A stretch of 45,810 nucleotides of DNA from Desulfobulbus rhabdoformis (GTDB lineage Bacteria > Desulfobacterota > Desulfobulbia > Desulfobulbales > Desulfobulbaceae). Shown here in pieces: positions 19,601 through 27,664 of this stretch. How positions within the stretch are numbered: position 1 is the first letter of the stretch; each line of letters opens with the position of its first letter. The stretch covers positions 1 to 45,810 of the forward strand of contig NZ_JAFFQA010000044.1 of the NCBI RefSeq assembly GCF_016919065.1, read 5' to 3'. The notes below the pieces were generated by a model. The model was given only the letters and a program-made list of their open reading frames with translations. It was not told the origin of the DNA and searched no databases. A program made the position numbers and the translations under genes.

Positions 19601-22600
19601 AAAGGACTCGCCAATAGCCGCCACCAGGCGAACTCCGGCAAGGCTGCTGCCGCCAGCCTCAAAAAAATCCTCCTCGCTCGAGTTGACTTCCATATTCAAG
19701 AGGGATTGCCAGAGCTTTGCCAGCCGTTGTTCGCTCGGGGTACGGAGTGATGCTGACTTAGCCTGCCTGTTTTTGCGGGGTGCTGGAGCCTGCATACTGG
19801 AGGGATCAGGTAACCTCAGCCAGTCGGAGAAACTGCCGGATTCGTGGCTGAACTGCGGGGCAGCTGCAATCTCACCGACAGAGGTGTTGCCTGCGTCACT
19901 GGCAGCAATCCTTTTGGCGATCACAAGGAAATTGTCGATCCAGGAGGTCACCTGGTCGCGGGAAAATTTTTCCGTTGGCCAATCGACATCAAGCACCAAT
20001 TGGTCGTTGACACTGAGCAGATTGACAAAGAGATCGGCACGGGCCCCAACAATCGGGACCGGGCGCACAACAATATCGAGTCCCTCAACCGCAAGGTGAA
20101 GCGGGCCGTCGAGGTTGAACAGTACATGGCGTTGTGGCAGGGATTCTGTGGGCAGGGAGCTTGATTCCGCAACCACCTGACGTTGCAGGCGATGGAGAAA
20201 ATCATCCAGCCGCTCCTGTGAATCGAGAACCAGAGTTACAGGGCGAACAAAGGAAAGATTGCCCACCAGGGTATGGGTTCCTGCAGCTGCCTGCCCGGCA
20301 CAGGGCAGACCAATGGTGATAATGCGTTGATTGGTCAGTCGAGACAGGAAGATGGCGTAGGCCGCAAGCATGAGGACAAAGGGCGTATTTTCCCCTTGTT
20401 GCGCTCGGGTTGCAAGCGCAGCCCGGAGTTGGCCCAGTTTGGTCCGTGTGATGCGGCTGCCAGCGGGGCTGCTGCCTGTGGATTGGCACAGGGAACCTGG
20501 CAGCTCCATAGAGACCGGCGTCTGTGTTCCCGCTGTGGGTTGGGCGGACTCTTCCCACTGGAGATAGGTCTCCAGTCTGTCGGGTTCGGCCAAGGGGATG
20601 CCCTGGTATGCGGACAGGGTTTCCCGGGTAATCAGGGCAAGGGACCAGCCATCAATGCAGAGATGGTGGCCATAAACGATCAGAGTGGTCCGGCCAGCAC
20701 CCAAGTGGGCCGCAACAAAGCGGATTGGCGCCAGATCGGGTTCAAAGGGGCGACGCAACGAAGCCTCCATCCAGTTACGGAGCTGGGCTTCCGGATCGGC
20801 GACTGTGGAAAAATCCAGCCATACAAGACCGGTGCGGGCCTGTTTTGCATATACCTGGCTGGTTTCCGAGATGAGCACCGTACTCAGGGCCGAATGGCGA
20901 TCCACCACCCTCTCTATCGCCCCCTGTAAACGTTCCCTGTGCACGACCCCGTTGAGGTCAAGGGCAATCATATCCGTCCAGAGGCCAAGGGCTGCGGGGT
21001 CCAGAGCCGGGTGGTACATTGCGGTCTGTGAGCGGGTGGTGGGCAGGATGCTGCTGTTCTCTGTACTGGCTGAGTCTTTGTCGGCCAAAAACCAGCCGTC
21101 CCGTTTCATTGCCGCGATGCCGCGCTGGGTGGCGCTGATGATTTTTTCAATATCCTCCTCTGAATGCGCGGTGGAGAGGAAGCAGTTGCGCTGTTCCCAG
21201 ACAAAAATACCGTTGTTGAGCAGGTGGGTATTGAGGATTTCGGTTTCCTCGCCAAATCCGAAACGAAAGAGTGAACCGTAGCGCTCCATCCGGACAGGGA
21301 CCTTTTCCCGCGCAAAGAGCTGATCCAACCGTTGGCACATGGCTTCGGTTTTGGCCGCCAACTCCTCCTGCAGGGCACCGTTGTCCGCGGCGATGCGTTC
21401 AAGCACGGCGCGTGCGGCGGCAAGGGAGAGGGGGTGGCCGTTAAAGGTACCGGCCACAAAAGCGGTGCGAACACCGGGTGCACTCTCGTCTCCGTAGGAC
21501 CATTGGCCGCCATCGACCGCATCCATGAAGCGAGCCTTGCCCGACACGACCCCAAAAGGTTGGCCGTGCCCCAACACCTTACCGTAGGTGACGATATCCG
21601 CCTCGATCCCCAGAAGCGCCTGCATGCCGCCGGGAGCAAAGCGGAACCCGGAGATGATTTCGTCAAAGAGCAGGGGGACATCGCGTTCATGGGTCAGCTG
21701 GCGCAGGGCATGCAAAAAATCCAGGGGCAGGTTGCCCGGATTGCGGCTCTGTACCGGTTCCACCAACACCAGGGCGATCTCCTCTGCATAGCGGGCAATG
21801 ACATCAAGGCCGGCCATGTCCCCATAATCCAGCACGATCAGGTCTTCGACCATGGCCTCGGGAGTGCCGTCGGTCATAGGGATGGCCTCCGGCCGCCCCT
21901 GGGAGTTAATCCAGCCGGTGGCCAGGACCCCGTCAAAACTACCGTGATAGGCGCCTTTGAAAAGAACCAGCCTGGTGCGGCCGGTGACGGCGCGCGCCAG
22001 ACGCACTGCGCACATGATGGCCTCGGTTCCGGTGGAGAAAAAGGCGCATCGCTCCACCCCGGTCAACTGGTGAATCTGCTGTGCCACCTCACCGGCCAAT
22101 GTGGAGGCCGGGCCAATGGCTGCTCCCTGTTCCAGTTCAGCCAGGAGCGCCTCTTTGATAAAGGGGGGATTGTGGCCAAAGAGAGAGACGCCAAAGCCCA
22201 TGGTGATATCGACATACTCGTTGCCGTCCACGTCCCAGACCTTGGAGCCCTGCACCCGATTGGCGACAAGCGGATAGACCAGTTCCTTGTATTCCTGGCG
22301 GAAACCAAAGACCGAGCGGCTGTTGGCCAGATGTAAACGGTTGCTACGTGCCTCCTGTTTTGAGCCCGCACTCTTTACATTCCAGTCCGCGGCCAACCTG
22401 GCAATGTGGGTCTGTTGTTCAGGGCGAAGCCCCTTGGTTTGTTTGTTGGGCTGACTGAAGAGTCCCTTGATTTCGCCACCCGCTGACTTTTTGATGGGTT
22501 TTGGGGAGGCGGAAGCGGAGACCTCTCCCGGCGCAGCGGGCATCATCCCTCTTGCACTCAGGGTGTCGAGCTGACGATTGATAATATCCTGCACTGTCTG

Positions 22601-25600
22601 CAACTGGGCCTGCATGAGCTCAGGAATTGATGCCTCGCCGGCAGCGAAGGTTGAGCCGGTGGCAGCCGGAGAGGGCTCGACAGGCGCGTGCTCCTCGGGC
22701 AGATTTTTGCGGATAAGGGCGGCCAGGCGCAGAGGGGTTTCCGTGCCGTCGTAGAACTCGCCCACCGGAATATCCAGGCCGGTTTCGGTTTTCACCGCAT
22801 GTTTGAGCTGAACAATGATCAGGGAGTCCACGCCATGGGCAAGAAAGGATTGATTGGCATCGATCTCGTCTGCCCTGCGACCGGAAATCTTGGTAAAGAG
22901 TGGTTTGACAATGCTTTCTAAGATCTCCTCCTGACTGCGCAGCAGAGTAGGGGGAGAGGAGGCGGTTGTCGCCTGTCTTTCTGTAGGGCGAGGCGCTTGG
23001 GAATTGCTCCAGGGGGCGCGGGGAATCGGTTGGGGAAAGAAAGGGTGCCTGGGTAAACGGTCTCCTCCAACACCGCGATGGCCGTAGTACTGCTGCCAAT
23101 CCACCTTGCCGCCCGCTTGCCATATGCGCGCCAGACCAGCAGCCAGGGGCGCAAGCCCTTCCCCGTCTTCGGGATCGTAGCTGGCCACCCAACGCGCCTC
23201 TGCAACAGAAGCGGGCCCAAGTCGGGACAACAGCGGGCGTGGTCCTATCTCGATCATCAGGTTGAATCCGGCCTGTCCAGCCGCCGTGGCTGCCTGAGAA
23301 AATCGTACCGGTGAGAGCATCTGTTCCTGCCAGTAGGCGCTGTCCATCAGAGCATCCGGCCTCAGGGCAGCACCGGTCCATGTGGAGAACATGGACAGCC
23401 CCAGAGGGCCTGTTGGCAAAGCGGTGCTTTCCTCAGCCAGTTTCTCTGCGGCCTTCTGCATGCAGGGACCGTGGAAGGGGCGGCTTACCTTGAGTAGACG
23501 AGTTTTTAAGCCCTCTTTTTGACAGCGGTTGCACAACTCTTCGATCTCCGTGCCCGGGCCGGAGACTGTGATTGATTCAGGGCCATTAAACCCTGATATC
23601 ACCGTCTTGAGTAAGCCGTTGAGTAGTGGCGAGACAACCTCGGCAGTCGCGCTGACAGCGACCATGCTCCCCACTGGTGCCAGGTTCTGCATCACATCGC
23701 CTCGGAGCACGGCAAGGCGCATGGCGGTTTCCAGATCAAGTGCCCCTGCGACCAGGGCAGCCGTGATCTCCCCACTGCTATGGCCGATAACCCCGTCGGG
23801 GCGCACGCCCCAATCAGCCAACAGACGGACCAGGCCCCAGGCCGTGGCGACCAGTGCTGGCTGGGCCAGATCTGTCTGATCAAGTCGCTGTTGGTTCGCC
23901 CTGTTTTCACCGTAGAGCCAATCACTGAGCAAACGACCGGCAATGGGGCCGGCAAGGGCTGTGGCCTCGTCAAAGGCCGCCCGGAAACCAGACTGTTCGT
24001 TGTAAAGTTGGTGCAGCATTCCGGGCGACTGGGCACCTTGGCCGGTAAAGGCAAAAAGAACAGTGGGCTTGCGCAGTGCTTGGCTTACCCGTGCAGTACG
24101 CAAACGCTCAAGAGCATTTTCCTTAGAGGCGGGATTGAGCGCCAGAGCCAATCGGTATTCGTGGCCGCCCCGGCGGCTGCAGGCACCCGCGAGAAGCGCG
24201 TTCCACTGGACCGGTTTTTTACGGGTAAGGGTATCCACCCAGGTTGCCTGCAATTGCTCAAGAGCGGCTGCACTGCGAGCTCCAATCGCCAGGATAGGGA
24301 GATGATTTTCTTGCCCGGTTGGCTGCACCACCGGTTGGCTGTCTTCTCCTATCAGCAGGTGGGCATTGGTACCGCTCATACCAAAGGCACTCACTCCAAC
24401 GATCCGGCGATGCCCCCGACGGGCAGTCCAATCCAGTGGTTCATCCACGGGACGGGCACCAATATCTGCCCAGCGAATATTGGGGTTGGGTGCCTGGTAG
24501 GAGCTGTTGCGCGGAATGCGTTCATGGGCAAGAGCCAGCAGTGCCTTGATCACCCCGGCAACGCCTGCAGCGGCCTCGAGGTGGCCGATGCGGCTCTTGA
24601 CCGCGCCAAGCGGGAGCAGATCGGTGCCACGGCGGGGAAAAACATCAATGAGTGCCGCCACCTCAATGGGGTCTCCCAGAGAGGTGCCTGTTCCGTGGGT
24701 TTCGATCCAGTCCACATCCCGGCTGCCGATATCGGCATCGAGCAGGGCGCGGCGGAGCAGTTGTCGTTGTGCTTGGCCGTTGGGTGCCGTGATATTTTGA
24801 CTGGCGCCATCATGGTTTTGGGCGCAGCCCAGCAGGATACCGTGGATGGAGTCACCCTCGGCCTTCGCCTGCTCATACCCTTTCAGCACAATCATCCCGG
24901 CACCCTCGCCCCGACCATAGCCATCTGCATCGGCGGAAAAGGTTTTACAGCGACCATCGGCAGCCAGCGCCCCCATGTGTGCCAGACCGGTATGCAGGTC
25001 CGGGGAGAGCAAAAGGTTGGCCCCGCCCGCGATGGCAAGTTCGCATTCGCCGCTCCGTATTGCCCGGATGGCCAGGCTGGTTGCCACCAGAGAGGAGGAG
25101 CAGGCCGTGTCGATGGCCACAGCCGGTCCTCGAAAGTCAAAGATATGGGACAGGCGCCCTGCAGCGATGCTGGTGGCAGCGGAGGTGACGCCATAGGTGC
25201 GGGCGGCGGCCTTATCCGGGATGAATCGTGTGTCGCCGATGGGGAGCCCTGTTTCGCTCAGGCCCAGGAACAGACCGACCCGGCGGCCGCGCAACTGTTC
25301 GGGATCGAGCCCGGCGTGCTCCAGGCTCTGCCAGAGAACATCCAAAAGAAGGCGTTGCCGGGGATCAAGGGTAGCTGCCTCGGCAGGAGGGATGCCAAAG
25401 AATTCATGATCAAAGGTATCGATATCGTCAAGAAAGGCAGCATGCCCTGGAACCTCGTCTTGTGAGTCTGTATCCTGCGACCAGCGGTTTGCTGGAATCG
25501 GGATGGTGAGATCGTCTTTGCCGCTCTCTAAGAGCATCCAAAAACGCTCGGGATCATTGGCGCCGCCAGGAAAGCGGCAGCCATAGCCGATCACCGCGAT

Positions 25601-27643
25601 CTCTTTCCCTGTTTCCGTGCCGGTCTCCATCATTTGCTCGGCGTGCTCCTGCCTGCTGCTGACAAAAAATGCCGCCAAGTCGTAGGCTGTGGGATGATCA
25701 AAGATATCGGCAATCGAGAGGGGGCGGCCGGTCATGGTTGCCAGGCGCTGGCACAGAGCCACAGCATGGAGGGAACTCACCCCCTGTTCCATCAGGGCGT
25801 CGTGGAGGGTAATGGAGGTGTTGGTCAGGCTTTCTGCCTCGTTTGCGATCAGGCGGGCTGCCAGTCCAGTGTTGCCCAGGCGCATGGCAGCGGTGAGCGG
25901 TTCGCCCTTATCGACAAGGAGCTGTCGTGTTTTTGCGATCTGTGGGGCAAATTCGCCACCGGTAAACCGGTTTCCCAATTCAAAGCGCTGTATTTTACCG
26001 CTGGTCGTCTTGGGAATGTTGCGCACCGCGATACAATAATCAATGGCCAGGCCGGTCTTTTCCAGGATGGTCTCTTCGATCTTCCAGGCAATTTTTGCAA
26101 AATCCTCATCGCTGCCGCGATAGCGGACAAAAACAAGCACGGCCTCGCCGTTGCCATCGGGTCGCCGAGCCTGGGTGATGGCCAGGGTGTTGGTCCAGTT
26201 GAGGCCAGGGGTGGATTCGGCAGCCAATTCAATATCTAAAGGGTAGTAGTTGACCCCTTGAACGATGATGAGATCCTTGGCCCGGCAGTTGGTGACCAAT
26301 TCGCCCTGATCCATGAAGCCGATATCGCCGGTATCGAGCCAGTTTTCTGCAAGAAGGGCTTCCTGTGTGGCCTGGGGATTATTCATGTAGCCCTTCATCA
26401 CCGCAGGACTGCGCACCTGGATCCGACCAATGAGGTTTTCACCCAAAATATTGCCGTCTTCATCCGCGATACGCACTTCAATCCCCTTGAGCGGTAATCC
26501 CAGAGTCATGAGCGAAATCGCGCGAGGGTCATCTTCAGCCAGATGAATCGTCTTGTCCCCGATGGCCAAATGGGTTCTGTCGATATACACGACCCGCAGG
26601 TCGGCGTCGGGGATGGCCATGGTTACGACGAGGGTTGCCTCGGCAAGGCCATAGGCCGGTTTCAGGGCCAGCGGGTTCAGCTGTGTCGGTCGCATTGCCG
26701 CCAAAAAATCCGCTGTGGTGCGGGCAGAGATGGGCTCGGCCCCATTGGAAATTTGGCGAACGGAACTCAGATCAAACTGGGCTGCGCGCTTCGGTTTCAT
26801 GAGCGTGGAAACTAAGCGGAGGGCGAAATCGGGTGCTCCCGAGATGGTGGCCTTATGTTTGTCCATGGCCCGAATCCAGGAAACCGGCTTACGGGCAAAG
26901 GTCGTGGCCGCCATCAACACCTGATCGATGCCGGTGACCATAGGGAGAATATGAAAATGGAACAGGCCAAAATCGTGGGAGAGCGGCAGCCAGCTGACAA
27001 AGGTATCCTTGGGGGTCAGGACAAGACGATCCGCCAGGGCCACCATGTTGGCCAGGACCTCGGCATGTCGCAGCTGTACCCCCTTGGGACGCCCCGTGGA
27101 TCCAGAGGAGAACTGTATGATGACGTTATCGTCGGGGCAACAGGGCGGCGATGGGTCAGGGGCCTCCGGCAGTGTGGCGATACGATCGAAATCCGGGCCG
27201 GCAAGCGTCCAGCTACCGCTGATTAAGCTCTCGATATCGCTGTCTTCGACCAGGGGGGTATCGGAAAGGACCCAGGGGCCTTGGAGGACCTCAATGGCTC
27301 CTATGGTTCGCTCGCGTTGCGCCGGTGTCTCCATGGGGGGTAGGGGAACGGCGACGAAACCACCGAGGATACAGGCCCAAAAGCCACAGGCAAAGGCCAA
27401 AGGGTCTTCCATCAGCAAAATGACGGCGTCGCCGGGGCGCACCGAAGATGCGGTGAGTTGGCCTGCAATACGAGCCGCGCGATTTTTCAACGCACTGTAC
27501 GAGACCAGATATTCATCCTCATTTGCATCTATGCGAATAAATGTCCCCTTCCCTTGAGCCACATGGAGAAAGATATCCCGTAACGTTTGCCCCGAAGAGG
27601 GAAGCAAATCCGCGCCAAAGCAAAAGTCCCAATTTTTACCCAT
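13679..27643 (-). CDS. Giant PKS-NRPS: FAAL-ACP-KS-AT-ACP-AMT-C-T-C-C-A-T-C
   Basis: A 4654-aa lipo-initiation megasynthase, similar in logic to iturin/mycosubtilin starter proteins. Domains: fatty acyl-AMP ligase 1-575; ACP1 (GVSS near 624); ketosynthase 678-1105 (Cys848, His983, His1021); acyltransferase 1195-1500 (GHSSG, Ser1289; PFHG at 1391, malonyl-like); ACP2 (GVDSL, Ser1607); class III PLP aminotransferase 1770-2185 (Lys2022); C1 2205-2640 (HHLCIDG); T (Ser2667) with no A domain; C2 (HHSISD, 2851); C3 directly after it (HHIVLD, 3288); A 3600-4090; T (Ser4141); C4 (HHIAADG, 4333). No KR, DH or ER is seen, as expected if the beta-ketone goes to the aminotransferase. The A code, about DFWNWGLVHK, is close to the Thr signature DFWNIGMVHK. 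AAGGA lies 8 nt before ATG 27643, and the previous gene stops 22 nt upstream. C4 has no A-T behind it, so it must work with the A-T that starts the 2430-aa protein. Confidence 0.95.
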   Translation of the reverse strand: MGKNWDFCFGADLLPSSGQTLRDIFLHVAQGKGTFIRIDANEDEYLVSYSALKNRAARIAGQLTASSVRPGDAVILLMEDPLAFACGFWACILGGFVAVPLPPMETPAQRERTIGAIEVLQGPWVLSDTPLVEDSDIESLISGSWTLAGPDFDRIATLPEAPDPSPPCCPDDNVIIQFSSGSTGRPKGVQLRHAEVLANMVALADRLVLTPKDTFVSWLPLSHDFGLFHFHILPMVTGIDQVLMAATTFARKPVSWIRAMDKHKATISGAPDFALRLVSTLMKPKRAAQFDLSSVRQISNGAEPISARTTADFLAAMRPTQLNPLALKPAYGLAEATLVVTMAIPDADLRVVYIDRTHLAIGDKTIHLAEDDPRAISLMTLGLPLKGIEVRIADEDGNILGENLIGRIQVRSPAVMKGYMNNPQATQEALLAENWLDTGDIGFMDQGELVTNCRAKDLIIVQGVNYYPLDIELAAESTPGLNWTNTLAITQARRPDGNGEAVLVFVRYRGSDEDFAKIAWKIEETILEKTGLAIDYCIAVRNIPKTTSGKIQRFELGNRFTGGEFAPQIAKTRQLLVDKGEPLTAAMRLGNTGLAARLIANEAESLTNTSITLHDALMEQGVSSLHAVALCQRLATMTGRPLSIADIFDHPTAYDLAAFFVSSRQEHAEQMMETGTETGKEIAVIGYGCRFPGGANDPERFWMLLESGKDDLTIPIPANRWSQDTDSQDEVPGHAAFLDDIDTFDHEFFGIPPAEAATLDPRQRLLLDVLWQSLEHAGLDPEQLRGRRVGLFLGLSETGLPIGDTRFIPDKAAARTYGVTSAATSIAAGRLSHIFDFRGPAVAIDTACSSSLVATSLAIRAIRSGECELAIAGGANLLLSPDLHTGLAHMGALAADGRCKTFSADADGYGRGEGAGMIVLKGYEQAKAEGDSIHGILLGCAQNHDGASQNITAPNGQAQRQLLRRALLDADIGSRDVDWIETHGTGTSLGDPIEVAALIDVFPRRGTDLLPLGAVKSRIGHLEAAAGVAGVIKALLALAHERIPRNSSYQAPNPNIRWADIGARPVDEPLDWTARRGHRRIVGVSAFGMSGTNAHLLIGEDSQPVVQPTGQENHLPILAIGARSAAALEQLQATWVDTLTRKKPVQWNALLAGACSRRGGHEYRLALALNPASKENALERLRTARVSQALRKPTVLFAFTGQGAQSPGMLHQLYNEQSGFRAAFDEATALAGPIAGRLLSDWLYGENRANQQRLDQTDLAQPALVATAWGLVRLLADWGVRPDGVIGHSSGEITAALVAGALDLETAMRLAVLRGDVMQNLAPVGSMVAVSATAEVVSPLLNGLLKTVISGFNGPESITVSGPGTEIEELCNRCQKEGLKTRLLKVSRPFHGPCMQKAAEKLAEESTALPTGPLGLSMFSTWTGAALRPDALMDSAYWQEQMLSPVRFSQAATAAGQAGFNLMIEIGPRPLLSRLGPASVAEARWVASYDPEDGEGLAPLAAGLARIWQAGGKVDWQQYYGHRGVGGDRLPRHPFFPQPIPRAPWSNSQAPRPTERQATTASSPPTLLRSQEEILESIVKPLFTKISGRRADEIDANQSFLAHGVDSLIIVQLKHAVKTETGLDIPVGEFYDGTETPLRLAALIRKNLPEEHAPVEPSPAATGSTFAAGEASIPELMQAQLQTVQDIINRQLDTLSARGMMPAAPGEVSASASPKPIKKSAGGEIKGLFSQPNKQTKGLRPEQQTHIARLAADWNVKSAGSKQEARSNRLHLANSRSVFGFRQEYKELVYPLVANRVQGSKVWDVDGNEYVDITMGFGVSLFGHNPPFIKEALLAELEQGAAIGPASTLAGEVAQQIHQLTGVERCAFFSTGTEAIMCAVRLARAVTGRTRLVLFKGAYHGSFDGVLATGWINSQGRPEAIPMTDGTPEAMVEDLIVLDYGDMAGLDVIARYAEEIALVLVEPVQSRNPGNLPLDFLHALRQLTHERDVPLLFDEIISGFRFAPGGMQALLGIEADIVTYGKVLGHGQPFGVVSGKARFMDAVDGGQWSYGDESAPGVRTAFVAGTFNGHPLSLAAARAVLERIAADNGALQEELAAKTEAMCQRLDQLFAREKVPVRMERYGSLFRFGFGEETEILNTHLLNNGIFVWEQRNCFLSTAHSEEDIEKIISATQRGIAAMKRDGWFLADKDSASTENSSILPTTRSQTAMYHPALDPAALGLWTDMIALDLNGVVHRERLQGAIERVVDRHSALSTVLISETSQVYAKQARTGLVWLDFSTVADPEAQLRNWMEASLRRPFEPDLAPIRFVAAHLGAGRTTLIVYGHHLCIDGWSLALITRETLSAYQGIPLAEPDRLETYLQWEESAQPTAGTQTPVSMELPGSLCQSTGSSPAGSRITRTKLGQLRAALATRAQQGENTPFVLMLAAYAIFLSRLTNQRIITIGLPCAGQAAAGTHTLVGNLSFVRPVTLVLDSQERLDDFLHRLQRQVVAESSSLPTESLPQRHVLFNLDGPLHLAVEGLDIVVRPVPIVGARADLFVNLLSVNDQLVLDVDWPTEKFSRDQVTSWIDNFLVIAKRIAASDAGNTSVGEIAAAPQFSHESGSFSDWLRLPDPSSMQAPAPRKNRQAKSASLRTPSEQRLAKLWQSLLNMEVNSSEEDFFEAGGSSLAGVRLVAAIGESFGVVLRLADIFNAPHLSQMAALIDNREAGAESRIQAGERSTAPVSPQQRRLWLLEEMGETSAAYNITVALDFPWPLDPQALEQALAFLAARHDSLRAVIRVQDEVPVQMMAETIMPLLTIEDLKADTDWSARRAKRLEEVATTPIPLDRAPLWRVLLLQLPEGDCLALSIHHSISDVWSIEIVLRDLLDAYRAVRLGITPLQPDLALQYGDYCRWLATAAAPEQNKALAYWTRHLSGAPSLTTFPPDHPRPPVKTFAGARVHTLVVGEQLIDLRRLVKQQRSSLFQAVMAAVAVVAFQRTQQEELVLGTISASRNQGGLEDLVGLFANTLPIRFSLNAKTTLGDILHTTRDRLLAAAAHDLASLDEIIQALALPRSVDSNPLFEICVTHDDRRGIMRIAAEHGAVCEEVATPTTQFDFSLYVTETDDSLLLEATYATALYTQATAEAILEDIVTTLSRLITDPDQALVAAVKEPLPTPHQERLWFVDRFENGQLYTGAPVYYNMALIRRLEQPLDPEELQRRLDKLTQALPLLNRTMNMEGELPRFDKKQATRQAVQRAGQTLHLQPNLGGELASFIEHPFDLSRDLLLRAGIFQTESGERALVLVAHHIVLDFWSLNEIARLLLTDALPSLPAQAFDEFARHQRRPAAAWPKDLAYWRQQLAGELPRLLLPMDRPRPAIHTFTLGLVTAPLTTAEVDALQSWAEPRSLPLDDLLLAAFIALLQRLSRQDTIVLGTTAPYQPKEERSLIGPVTNLVTLKVACDTSVQLDAFVEQISQQSRESLRHGALPFDKVVLDLKPKNDMSRTALFDVLYVREEGGAEDFLLPPAIGWGKYDLTLASSRNSTGQRELALAFNLDILDEKTARHWLDILVVLLRGLPAASGQPLSDWALLSPENQQQLINAAQPRQQQEATSAPTSLPDAFAAQVAQMPDAIALVDGPRHLTYGEMELRANRIANRLLNVGVGQEDRVAILLARCLDWPVAMLGVLKAGAAFVPLDPQTAVERGQTIMATAGVKAMVVDDSVDRQLIQSDLPLLNLSSDDLETESSQPPRVPLHGHLLAYVLFTSGSTGTPKGVMVEHHNVLTLILGQGDVFHFGRDEVWSWFHSPAFDFSIWEIWGPLLTGGRLVVVPQSAQGDMAALRNLLHKKKVTLLNLTPSALYALLSYEEEQPHANLAVRSVWLGGEALTPSKLKGWAARYPTCRLLNLFGITETTVHVTFRELSPDDLQNGDSIIGRALPSYSVTIRDARLRLVPAGIAGEIVVGGSGVARGYLGQAQLSAERFVDDPLAPGKRVYRSGDLARTTLDGELVYLGRIDEQIKLRGFRIEPGEIENSLMHLPGVREAVVGTAVGADGKADKVVAWLVADPPPDPDEAANHLARTLPAYMIPAHVYLVESIPLTTNGKADRRLLATMCNATLGRNENSAAPKPGLEREIASIWCGLLDIAQVGRDDNFFELGGHSLKANQAVLRIRRNLGLELSLKDFFSAQSIAALAALLKNQKAATEQELPLAPPLNAYPLSSPQRRLFAMQHADPKAVAYNMVGGFILTGGLDPARLAQAFVRLRERHEILRTRFCFVDGQPAQMVDPPEQNFLLPLTQPPTGEREEATISRQLTAEFNHVFDLSQGHLLRAQLVGLEATPEGIARTLLVLNIHHIAADGWSVAVLMENLASFYDSTAPDLPPLRRQYKDFAYWQSQAFSEDKVHPALAFWRKRLLDAPLRTTIPSDFPRPQMRSGQGAMVRYMLSEEESTALRQVTGSAGTTLFAAFSALVHALLQIRSGSSATIIGTADAGRDMLEVEDQVGFYLNLIPFPMTGDPAASLSQWLMAAKEEAAVVLEQKAYPFDLLVEHLKITTAPGHSPIFDVLLLLQNNATPSGRFADLRIEPLADQTVSAKYDLNLMVEDRPAIELILEYDTTLFRRETAQWLLDDLVLLVEALAGGEDLSPVQVLQTDRHQPASETVGMLENDDPLLGMD

Positions 27644-27664
27644 GATGCGATCCTTTCAGTAAAA

